From NCBI GenBank assembly GCA_937868145.1, contig CALMMH010000128.1:1-6832 (forward strand): DNA of 6,832 nt, given 5' to 3'. Under the pieces are notes generated by a model that was given only the letters and a program-made list of their open reading frames with translations, made no database searches and had not been told where the DNA came from. The stretch's first letter is position 1; every line of letters starts with the position of its first letter. Shown here one piece after another: positions 1-5,457 of the stretch. This stretch comes from an uncultured Phycisphaerales bacterium. Its GTDB lineage: Bacteria > Planctomycetota > Phycisphaerae > Sedimentisphaerales > Anaerobacaceae. Both the position numbers and the translations under genes were made by a program.

Positions 1-246
1 TTGAAAGCAGATCGCCGCAGGCTCGCAGTTGACAGGTGACGCCGCGAATCCGCGCGTAGAGGCTAACTTGGCGTGCTTTTTCAAGCAAGCGAATTCTCTC
101 CCTTCGGGATGTCGCCGGCAGTTCGTTACAGTTGCGAACCCCGCCTCCAAGGGCCATTCCCGCAAAGGAGAAATCCACAGCGGGGGGGGTAGATCGTCAA
201 AAGTGCAGGCAGAAAGGGAATCGATTATGCGGCCTTGTCCCGGGGG
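1..246. other. No gene seen downstream of the entericidin-like gene
   Basis: I see no convincing coding sequence here on either strand. The stretch contains a run of eight G (182-189), a small palindrome CGCG-AATC-CGCG (43-54) and a weak 5-bp hairpin (121-139, GTTCG/CGAAC). None has a U-tract that would make it a classical terminator of the upstream minus-strand gene. A perfect TTGACA occurs on the plus strand at 29-34, but no matching -10 box lies 16-19 bases downstream. Confidence 0.5.
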
Positions 247-384
247 TCAGTCGACCGCGTCCTGGAGGGCCTCGCCGGCCAGTTCGAGATCCCGTCCCAG
301 ACCCTCAACCGTATTGCAGCCGACTGTCGAGACGCAGAACGCGATCAGCAGGCACCAGAGAATGAATTTGCACAGGTGTCCCAT
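247..384 (-). CDS. Entericidin-like small lipoprotein (45 aa)
   Basis: A short gene of 45 codons plus TGA. The product begins with a basic and hydrophobic signal segment (residues 1-22, K6, core CLLIAFCVST), followed by a lipobox-like TVGC with the lipidated cysteine at position 23. The mature part reads CNTVEGLGRDLELAGEALQD, which matches the entericidin A/B pattern of CNT-x-x-G-x-G-x-D followed by a short amphipathic helix with AGEA. Total length is also typical of the family (about 40-50 residues). Entericidins are small envelope lipoproteins; in enterobacteria EcnA/EcnB form an antidote/toxin pair linked to stationary-phase lysis. No second copy is visible here, so a toxin-antidote role is not supported. 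The start is fixed by GGAG (396-399 on the plus strand) 11 bases before the ATG. Threonine at lipobox -3 is less usual than leucine. The signal peptide resembles that of the upstream exported protein. The family call is fairly sure; its role in this organism is unknown. Confidence 0.85.
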   Translation of the reverse strand: MGHLCKFILWCLLIAFCVSTVGCNTVEGLGRDLELAGEALQDAVD

Positions 385-405
385 ACTCAAGGTTTCTCCA
401 ATCAA

Positions 406-423
406 GTATCCCGTCCAGGATAC
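406..423. promoter_or_regulatory. Inverted repeat over the entericidin -10 region
   Basis: Perfect 6-bp inverted repeat GTATCC-CGTCCA-GGATAC (arms 406-411 and 418-423). It covers most of the proposed -10 box of the entericidin-like gene and the expected transcription start, 7 bases before the GGAG ribosome-binding site. The position would suit a repressor operator, or a small 5' hairpin in the transcript. Whether any protein binds is inference. Confidence 0.4.
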
Positions 424-445
424 CATTCCGCCTGCGGACGATCAA
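417..445 (-). promoter_or_regulatory. Candidate promoter of the entericidin-like gene
   Basis: On the minus strand, TTGATC (440-445, 4 of 6 to the sigma-70 -35 consensus), a 17-bp spacer, and TATCCT (417-422, 4 of 6 to the -10 consensus). The predicted start near 410 gives a leader of roughly 25 bases containing GGAG. Both boxes are imperfect, which would fit a regulated promoter. Confidence 0.45.
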
Positions 446-458
446 TGTCAGAATCCGG

Positions 459-482
459 TTGTCGGCCTCCAATTTGTCGGCC
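459..482. repeat. 9-bp direct repeat upstream of the entericidin promoter
   Basis: TTGTCGGCC occurs twice (459-467 and 474-482) with a 15-bp period. On the minus strand this reads GGCCGACAA-N6-GGCCGACAA, ending 13 bases before the -35 box of the proposed entericidin promoter. Paired direct repeats just upstream of -35 are a common layout for activators that bind as tandem dimers. It lies in the gap (385-582) between the exported-protein gene and the entericidin-like gene, which otherwise shows no gene. Confidence 0.4.
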
Positions 483-582
483 GATGTCCCCGGGGTGTCC
501 CTCTGTCTGCGCACTCCGGTCGCTCCCTGTCCGTACGGCCAGAGTGGGTGCACGCGGTGCTCGTTGACGACGGGGCCTGCTC

Positions 583-2517
583 CTATGGCACGGCCTTGGG
601 CTGGACCCAGACCCGATCCCGAGCCGGGATGGATAGGCGCAGCAGGGTCGAGGGCACGTTGCCGGCAGGGAGTAGCGAGATCTCCTGTCCGGAGAATCGG
701 TCGACGAACTGAGCGGCAGTCTCTTCCTCTCGCGGGATCATGACGGCGACGGTGACTTCCGCATCGTTGAAGTTCTGGACGACGAAGTCCGGGCGGCCCG
801 TCGTGGAGAACGGATGCAGCGTCACGCAAGCGGGCCCGATAAGTGCGGTTCGCAATCGTCCCGCGTGCGCGGGCGACGCTGACCGAATCGGCGACTCGTC
901 GGAGAAGACCGAGCGAAGCCTGATGAGCGATACCCCCTCCAGGGAGAGCAAACTCGGCGGACGAGGGCAAAGCAGGACCTCGCCGACCGCGTCGAAGTCC
1001 GCCTGGCTGTATGTGTGCGTATTGAGCAGCGAGATATGGCCTTTCGCCACGTTTCGCGTCCGCAAGAACAGCAGGTTCTTGCCATCCGCCTCGCATCGAA
1101 GATCGTTCGGTTCCGGCGGCGACTCTATGGGCGATTCGATGTCCACCTTCGCGTCGATCCGGCCGGGTTCGGCTGTGGAGCCGGAGTGGCTGAGAATTTT
1201 GGCTGAGGCAGGGTGAGAGGCGAGGTTCGGGTCCACGCCGAGCATGCAGGCCAGTTCGCCTCCTTGCGGCAAGGTAATCAGGAGACTGGTGGTGACGACG
1301 ACATTCCCGCCTCGATCGCGAGCCGCCTTCACGCGAGGAAGCAGGTTCGGATCGGCCGCGGCCTGGGCGGGCAGGAACATCACGGGCGCCGATTCGGGGA
1401 ACTCGTGCACCGGGACCAGCGGGATTCCGAGCATGCCGAGGAAGTCCATCAGGTACATGTCCCCGCCGGGATCGCTGTTGGGTGGTTTGTAGGCCGGTAC
1501 GCCGACAACCGGATGCGTGCGAACGAAGCCGGCCAGGTCCGCCAGGCGGTCGAATTGATCGACGAGCTTCGCATGGTCCGGATGTCCCTGCAGAAGATCG
1601 CCGAGATTGAAGAAGACCAGCTCTCTGGCCCCGGCCAGGACGCTCATGTAGGCCTGGTCGAGGAAGTCGTTCTCGGCGCAATCGCCGTGGTCGAACCAGG
1701 CGCCGAGGATCTTCTCGCCCGCGATGCCCGCCAGCCAGCGGTAGTTGACGAATCCTTCGTAGGGCTGGACGAATCCGAACCGTCGGGTGTTGCGGCCCCG
1801 CGTCTCCGTCCCCACCCACACGCGGTCGAAAATGCGAGGGAGGGTTTCCGTATCGTAGCCGAACAGGTGGAAGCGGTCGTACCACTGAGGGTACTTGACG
1901 ATCATCGTGATGTCGGGATTCACCTCTTTTGCGGGTCCGAGGATTGCTTCGCGGGCCACCTGCGTCATCAACTCCCGGCGATACTCGCCCCAGGGTCGAC
2001 CGGCCCGGGCTTTGTCCGATTCCTCGCTCACGTCGCCCGTGCAGAGGAAGTCATCGACGATGAACGTGTCGAAGACTCCGGCGGCCATTCGGACGATTCT
2101 CTCGATGTCGCGCTGCGTCTTGGGATTCTGCCAGTTGAACCAGTCAAGCGGCCCCTGCTGGCGGACGCCGATGTCCCCGCCCGGCACCGTGGCGATTCCG
2201 CCGACGACGTCGACGTCCTGGCGTTTGAGCCAGTCGCGGACGAAAACAAGCTGCTCGGTCGAGACGGTGTGTCCGCCTCGATAGACCTCGACGTACAGCT
2301 TCGTGATCCCCATCCGCCGGAGGGTCTCTCCAACGCGGATCCGAAAGCCTTCATCCGTCGCGATCTGCTCGACTTGCTGCGATGTGGCGTAGGACTCGAA
2401 ACGAAGCGCGTCCAGTCGTTTCCTCGCCTTCTCCCATTGTGTCTGGGCGACTGCATGGGTCGAGACACAGAGGGCGATCAGCAAACACCCCAAAACCACC
2501 TTATGCGAATGTTCCAT
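583..2517 (-). CDS. Exported TIM-barrel glycoside-hydrolase-like protein
   Basis: A 644-residue protein starting with a Sec signal peptide (residues 1-24, hydrophobic core CLLIALCVST, likely cleavage after AVA). Residues about 68-330 look like a TIM barrel: strand-like LYVEVYRGG (74-82), FIVDDF (152-157) with an acidic DD pair at the end of a strand, IVKYPQWYDRF (206-216), WVGTETRG (234-241) with a well-placed Glu, and GAWFDHGDC (272-280). Such acidic residues at strand ends are what a retaining glycoside hydrolase would use, but the catalytic pair cannot be fixed from sequence alone. Residues about 340-425 resemble the GATase-like trimerisation domain of GH42 beta-galactosidases (IPLVPVHEFP, then RGGNVVVTTSLL). 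A Pro/Glu-rich linker (459-472) and a C-terminal beta-rich domain follow. I cannot name a family with certainty. ATG 2517 is chosen over an in-frame TTG at 2535, because that TTG overlaps the GGAGG ribosome-binding site (2529-2533) and adds six residues before a complete signal peptide. Probably acts outside the cytoplasm on a polysaccharide or glycoconjugate (inference). Confidence 0.75.
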   Translation of the reverse strand: MEHSHKVVLGCLLIALCVSTHAVAQTQWEKARKRLDALRFESYATSQQVEQIATDEGFRIRVGETLRRMGITKLYVEVYRGGHTVSTEQLVFVRDWLKRQDVDVVGGIATVPGGDIGVRQQGPLDWFNWQNPKTQRDIERIVRMAAGVFDTFIVDDFLCTGDVSEESDKARAGRPWGEYRRELMTQVAREAILGPAKEVNPDITMIVKYPQWYDRFHLFGYDTETLPRIFDRVWVGTETRGRNTRRFGFVQPYEGFVNYRWLAGIAGEKILGAWFDHGDCAENDFLDQAYMSVLAGARELVFFNLGDLLQGHPDHAKLVDQFDRLADLAGFVRTHPVVGVPAYKPPNSDPGGDMYLMDFLGMLGIPLVPVHEFPESAPVMFLPAQAAADPNLLPRVKAARDRGGNVVVTTSLLITLPQGGELACMLGVDPNLASHPASAKILSHSGSTAEPGRIDAKVDIESPIESPPEPNDLRCEADGKNLLFLRTRNVAKGHISLLNTHTYSQADFDAVGEVLLCPRPPSLLSLEGVSLIRLRSVFSDESPIRSASPAHAGRLRTALIGPACVTLHPFSTTGRPDFVVQNFNDAEVTVAVMIPREEETAAQFVDRFSGQEISLLPAGNVPSTLLRLSIPARDRVWVQPKAVP

Positions 2518-2557
2518 AGACCACGGTTCCTCCAAGACTGTGTGTGTGATCGGGGCG

Positions 2558-2587
2558 ATTATAGTGCCGAGTGGGTTTGCATGCCAG
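2558..2587 (-). promoter_or_regulatory. Candidate sigma-70 promoter of the exported-protein gene
   Basis: Perfect -10 box TATAAT (2558-2563, minus strand), an 18-bp spacer and -35-like CTGGCA (2582-2587, 4 of 6). The predicted start near 2550 gives a leader of about 33 bases that contains a (CA)5 run (plus strand TG repeat 2539-2548) and then GGAGG. It lies in the 110-bp gap after the ligase stop, so the exported-protein gene is probably transcribed on its own. I see no clear terminator for the ligase in the gap. Confidence 0.55.
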
Positions 2588-2627
2588 GATTTGTCTTAGG
2601 CCTTGGATCTGCCGGATGCCTTGCATT

Positions 2628-4073
2628 TCAGGCGAGCTGGTTCTCGCTTGTCCGGGTGGAATGGATACGCACGGCGTTTTCCGGCGAGGGAATCGGGACT
2701 TGGCCGCCGGATCGATAAGGGATGATGAGCCGGTATTTCCCGGTGACGGGATCGTTGGGAATGTCGCCGACGATCTCGACGCAGACCGTGAGGAAGGGCT
2801 CCAATTGCTTGGGCCGCAGGAAGGTCATGACCTGCTCCCGTACGCCGCGAACCACCGTCGCCGGATCGGCAGTCGTTTTGATGCGGACGAGCAACTCGTT
2901 TGGCGCGGTCTGGACGAACTGCCATCGCTCCACCCCAGGAACGTGAAGCGTCGCGAAGGTTGAGGGGTGAACGCACTCCTTCTCGCCGGCGTCGCGGGCG
3001 AACCACAGGGTCTCCTCCGTCCGTCCGGCGATCCCCTCCACCATGCGGAACGGCCATCCGCACGGACAACGGCCGGCGACGAGCGATGTCTCGTCGCTCG
3101 TATCATACCGGATCAGCGGTTGCGTGTAGTTGTAGAGAGTAGTGAGCCGCACGCGGCCGTAGGACCCCGGCGACGCCGGTTTGCCGTCGCGGCCGATGAT
3201 CTCGAAGCAATGCCAATCCTCGAACAGATGGATGCCGCGATTGTGCCGGCAGGAGACTCCCATGGCGAGGGACTCGCAGGAGGCGTAAAGATCGATGGGC
3301 GGAATCCCGAAGGCATCCTGGATCGTTCGCTTCATCTCTTCCGTCAGCGAGTCGCCCGAACTGACGATCCTCCGGGGTCTGATTTGGGTCCCCATTGCCA
3401 GTTGCTGCTGCGCCAACACCATTAGGCCCGAACCATAACCCGCCAGCAACTCCGGTCGGAAGCTGTCGAGGTCGCGGAGCGTTCGGTCCAGCGGCGCGTT
3501 GATCGAGAGGGCCATCTGCTTGAACGCGATCCAGGGGGCGCCCTGGCACAGCTTGACGCCGCCGTGATGACCGTCGGTCTTGACGATATATGCGTATCGA
3601 ATTCGGCCCAGAGTGGGCCTGTAGCAAATGACCCTCGCTCCCACCAACGCCTGCAGCAGGTCCCAGTCGCGTCGTCCGTACAAGAAGATCCCGGGCGATC
3701 CGCTGGAACCGGACGTGTGGGCCACATGGCAGCGGTTCTGGTACAGGGCTCTGTAGTTCGAACTTTCGTGAAGAAACTGCTCGACGCCCGCCCTCGTTAC
3801 GGCCGGATCGCACACCAGGGCGTCGAAATTGGCCATCACAAGGTCCTTGTTGATGGGCGGCAGGTCCGTCAGTTGCACCTCGGGGAGCCTGTCCAGCGTG
3901 ATGCCGTGGTCGCGATAGTACTCCGCGTAGAACCGCGAGTGGGACAGGACATGGGCCAGGAGCCGTCGGAGACGCTTTCGCTGCATCGCCTCGATCCGGG
4001 CGGCGTCGAGATACTCGGTCCCACGCACCTGAACCATTTTCATGACGACCCTGGCAGTCGACATAGTCTTCAT
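2628..4073 (-). CDS. PaaK/CapK-family adenylate-forming ligase
   Basis: A cytoplasmic 481-residue enzyme of the ANL superfamily, phenylacetate-CoA ligase/CapK branch, which activates a carboxylic acid with ATP and passes the acyl group on, often to CoA. Visible motifs: ATP phosphate loop TSGSSGSPG (120-128), adenine-region YASCES (263-268), GIHLFEDWH (280-288), the hinge-side motif PLIRYDTSD (319-327), CPCG (336-339), IAGR (348-351) and a C-terminal TGKYRLI (444-450) with Lys446 in the place of the A10 catalytic lysine. All key elements are present, so it should be active. C275, C336 and C338 with a nearby His could form the structural zinc site seen in some relatives (inference). RYDTSD and the overall length place it nearer CapK/F390-synthetase-like proteins than true PaaK, so phenylacetate should not be assumed as substrate. 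The start is uncertain: ATG 4073, 4064 and 4043 are all possible; 4064 has AAAGG at a good distance, whereas at 4073 the spacing is only two bases. It follows the aminotransferase after 59 bases and has its own candidate promoter. Confidence 0.85.
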   Translation of the reverse strand: MKTMSTARVVMKMVQVRGTEYLDAARIEAMQRKRLRRLLAHVLSHSRFYAEYYRDHGITLDRLPEVQLTDLPPINKDLVMANFDALVCDPAVTRAGVEQFLHESSNYRALYQNRCHVAHTSGSSGSPGIFLYGRRDWDLLQALVGARVICYRPTLGRIRYAYIVKTDGHHGGVKLCQGAPWIAFKQMALSINAPLDRTLRDLDSFRPELLAGYGSGLMVLAQQQLAMGTQIRPRRIVSSGDSLTEEMKRTIQDAFGIPPIDLYASCESLAMGVSCRHNRGIHLFEDWHCFEIIGRDGKPASPGSYGRVRLTTLYNYTQPLIRYDTSDETSLVAGRCPCGWPFRMVEGIAGRTEETLWFARDAGEKECVHPSTFATLHVPGVERWQFVQTAPNELLVRIKTTADPATVVRGVREQVMTFLRPKQLEPFLTVCVEIVGDIPNDPVTGKYRLIIPYRSGGQVPIPSPENAVRIHSTRTSENQLA

Positions 4074-4102
4074 GGCCTTTCAACCGTGCGAAGAGTCCTG
4101 CT

Positions 4103-4117
4103 CTGTGGCACAGTGCC
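4103..4117. promoter_or_regulatory. Two overlapping palindromes in the ligase leader
   Basis: CTGTG-G-CACAG (4103-4113) and GGCAC-A-GTGCC (4107-4117) are both perfect 11-bp dyads and share seven bases. They lie between the candidate ligase promoter and the ligase start, where a repressor could act. A one-base centre makes these DNA-protein sites rather than RNA hairpins. No regulator is encoded in the window, so function is inference. Confidence 0.3.
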
Positions 4118-4131
4118 CCCTGTCTGAACGT

Positions 4132-4160
4132 ATTATACGGCCAGGATTTGCCGCAGTCCA
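4132..4160 (-). promoter_or_regulatory. Candidate sigma-70 promoter of the ligase gene
   Basis: On the minus strand, TGGACT (4155-4160, 4 of 6 to TTGACA), an exact 17-bp spacer and a perfect TATAAT (4132-4137). The -10 box overlaps the TAA stop codon of the aminotransferase gene (4133-4135). The start would fall near 4125, leaving a leader of about 50 bases. The ligase may be transcribed from here in addition to, or instead of, read-through from the aminotransferase. Confidence 0.55.
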
Positions 4161-5299
4161 CGGACCAATCGGCCGATCCCCTCGGCGGCGGTGTCCTTCT
4201 GCAGGGCGCCGTAGGCGACGCGGAGGATGCATCGATCCTGGACGCCGAAGGTGGCGCCCGGAATGACGGCGACCTTGTGTTCCTCCACCAGCCGCCGGAC
4301 AAGCGGCATCGGGTCCATCTGAGTGTGCACGCGAAGCAACAGGTAGAACGCGCCGTCGGCTTTCGGGATCGTAACTAGATCCGTGACTGCCTCCAACTCC
4401 TTCAGGAAGATCGTGCGGATCTCGCGGGTCTCGCGGAGCTTCTCATCGCAGTAGGATTTCCCGACTCGCATCGCGCCGACCGCCGCCCATTGCGAAACGA
4501 CCGGGGCGCAGATCAGGATCGTATCCTGGATCTTGCGGACGGGCTCGAAGAGCCGTTCGGGAATGACCATCCAACCGATTCGCCAGCTTGCGAAGCCGTA
4601 CGCCTTGGAAAGCGAGTACAGGGAGATCGTGTGTTCCGAACTGCCCGGGAGGGAGCCCGGCGAGAAATGCTTGGCGTCGTCGTGGACGAAGTATTCATAG
4701 GCCTCGTCGGAGATGTGATAGACGCCATGCCGACGGCAAATGTCGTTGACCTGTCGGAGGGTGTTCTCCGGATAGACGGCTCCGCTCGGATTGTTCGGCG
4801 AGATCGTGACCACCGCCCGCGTGCGGCTGGTGATCGCCTCTTCGATCCGTTCCGGCTGCAATTGGTAGTTCTCGTCGGTCGGCACGCAGACGGCTTTGCA
4901 GTCGGCCATCGTGATCGCCATCTCATGGTTGAAATAGTAAGGCGTGTTCAGAATGATTTCGTCGCCGGGGTCGGTGATGGCGAGGACCGCGTTGACGAAG
5001 CCCATGTTCGCTCCGGCGGTGACGACGATCCGCCGGCCGGGCCCGACGCGGATGCCGTTCTCGGCGGCGAGCTTGTCCTCGATGGCCGCCAGCAACTCAG
5101 GGATGCCCTGGACGAGCTTGTACTTGTGATTCTGCGGGTCTGCGAAGAACGTCTCGATATATCGAGCGACTTCCGGCGGCGGGCCATAGTACGCGACGCC
5201 TTGGCCGAGGGATATCGTGCCGGGATTGGCCCGGATCAACTCGCCGACGACCGGAATGATCGGCGTCTGCACAGATTGCATACGAAGGCTGTCGTACAT
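4133..5299 (-). CDS. Class I PLP-dependent aminotransferase
   Basis: A complete 388-residue fold-type I aminotransferase of the aspartate aminotransferase superfamily. It transfers an amino group between an amino acid and a 2-oxo acid, using pyridoxal phosphate in the cytoplasm. Family residues are all in place: N-terminal LGQGV (31-35), cofactor phosphate region TAGANMG (94-100), PNNPSG (168-173) with the Asn that holds the PLP ring, DEAY (198-201) with the Asp that binds the pyridine nitrogen, SLSKAYG with Schiff-base Lys232, WRIGW with Arg240, and LRVAYG with Arg360, the counterpart of the arginine that binds the substrate carboxylate. Substrate cannot be told from sequence; the AYYGPPP stretch after GQGV is not specific to a substrate known to me. 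ATG 5299 lacks a clear Shine-Dalgarno sequence; ATG 5281 (residue 7) is an alternative. The start lies 34 bases from the structured repeat upstream, with no good promoter between, so transcription may come through the repeat from gnd. The next gene downstream is a carboxylate-activating ligase. Confidence 0.9.
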   Translation of the reverse strand: MYDSLRMQSVQTPIIPVVGELIRANPGTISLGQGVAYYGPPPEVARYIETFFADPQNHKYKLVQGIPELLAAIEDKLAAENGIRVGPGRRIVVTAGANMGFVNAVLAITDPGDEIILNTPYYFNHEMAITMADCKAVCVPTDENYQLQPERIEEAITSRTRAVVTISPNNPSGAVYPENTLRQVNDICRRHGVYHISDEAYEYFVHDDAKHFSPGSLPGSSEHTISLYSLSKAYGFASWRIGWMVIPERLFEPVRKIQDTILICAPVVSQWAAVGAMRVGKSYCDEKLRETREIRTIFLKELEAVTDLVTIPKADGAFYLLLRVHTQMDPMPLVRRLVEEHKVAVIPGATFGVQDRCILRVAYGALQKDTAAEGIGRLVRGLRQILAV

Positions 5300-5356
5300 C
5301 GGTGTGGTTCCCGGGCTTTCTCGGAAGCGACAAGTGGCGGCGTCGAGATCCTGTTC

Positions 5357-5382
5357 GTAGTGACGCCGTAAGGCGTTATCTT
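5357..5382 (+). repeat. REP-like unit A
   Basis: GTAGTG, then the hairpin ACGCC-GTAA-GGCGT, then TATCTT. The GTAG at the 5' foot of a short hairpin is the hallmark tetranucleotide of REP sequences recognised by RAYT transposases. On this strand the loop GTAA is a GNRA tetraloop. It matches unit B on the other strand at 20 of 26 positions. Confidence 0.65.
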
Positions 5383-5393
5383 ATTGTCTCTCG

Positions 5394-5419
5394 AAGATAT
5401 GCCCTTACGGGCACACTAC
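5394..5419 (-). repeat. REP-like unit B
   Basis: On the minus strand: GTAGTG, then TGCCC-GTAA-GGGCA, then TATCTT. All six differences from unit A are in the outer three stem pairs, and each pair is flipped (A-T to T-A, C-G to G-C, G-C to C-G), so pairing is fully kept. Foot, loop, closing CC/GG pairs and tail are identical. Confidence 0.65.
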
Positions 5420-5457
5420 AAACCTCGACGCCGCCACCCGATCATTTCATCTCTTAC

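Larger units (their letters stand above)
5334..5437. repeat. BIME-like inverted repeat with four-way junction fold
   Basis: A 104-bp element fills most of the gap between gnd and the aminotransferase. Outer arms GTGGCGGCGTCGAG (5334-5347) and its exact complement (5424-5437) form a 14-bp perfect stem. Inside, after an asymmetric internal loop, GTAGTG (5357-5362) pairs with CACTAC (5414-5419). The enclosed bases form three hairpins that abut without gaps: 5363-5376 (ACGCC-GTAA-GGCGT), 5377-5399 (TATCTT/AAGATA, 11-base loop) and 5400-5413 (TGCCC-TTAC-GGGCA). This is two REP-like units in opposite orientation, as in bacterial interspersed mosaic elements. In the cell it could end or protect the gnd transcript, or be a mobile repeat moved by a RAYT (REP-associated) transposase encoded elsewhere. 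The structure is plain in the sequence; its class and role are inference. Confidence 0.8.

Noticed and set aside
29..62. Perfect TTGACA on the plus strand as a promoter
   Set aside because: No -10 box lies at an accepted distance and no plus-strand gene follows.
121..139. Hairpin GTTCG/CGAAC as terminator of the entericidin-like gene
   Set aside because: Only five base pairs, a nine-base loop and no U-tract on the minus strand.
305..1885. Open frame of 526 codons on the minus strand
   Set aside because: An out-of-frame shadow of the exported-protein gene with Arg/Pro-rich low-complexity translation. It also runs through the entericidin-like gene in another frame.
2515..2535. TTG at 2535 as start of the exported protein
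   Set aside because: It overlaps the GGAGG ribosome-binding site that serves ATG 2517, and the extra residues spoil an otherwise typical signal peptide that aligns from the ATG with the entericidin-like leader.
1213..2718. Open frame of 501 codons on the plus strand
   Set aside because: It is antisense to the exported-protein gene in a GC-rich region. Its translation has no recognisable motif, whereas the minus strand gives a signal peptide, a ribosome-binding site and a barrel-like protein.
2583..4150. 11-bp direct repeat GCCAGGATTTG at 2583-2593 and 4140-4150, each near a TATAAT box
   Set aside because: One copy is coding sequence (the C-terminus of the aminotransferase), the distances to the -10 boxes differ (2 and 19 bases), and several 11-bp matches are expected by chance in a window of this size.
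3103..4302. Open frame of 399 codons on the minus strand
   Set aside because: Shifted-frame shadow of the PaaK/CapK-type ligase, which has all family motifs in its own frame.
4490..5371. Open frame of 293 codons on the plus strand
   Set aside because: Antisense to the aminotransferase, which carries every expected catalytic motif. The plus frame has Asp/Arg/Val-rich composition typical of an antisense GC-rich frame.
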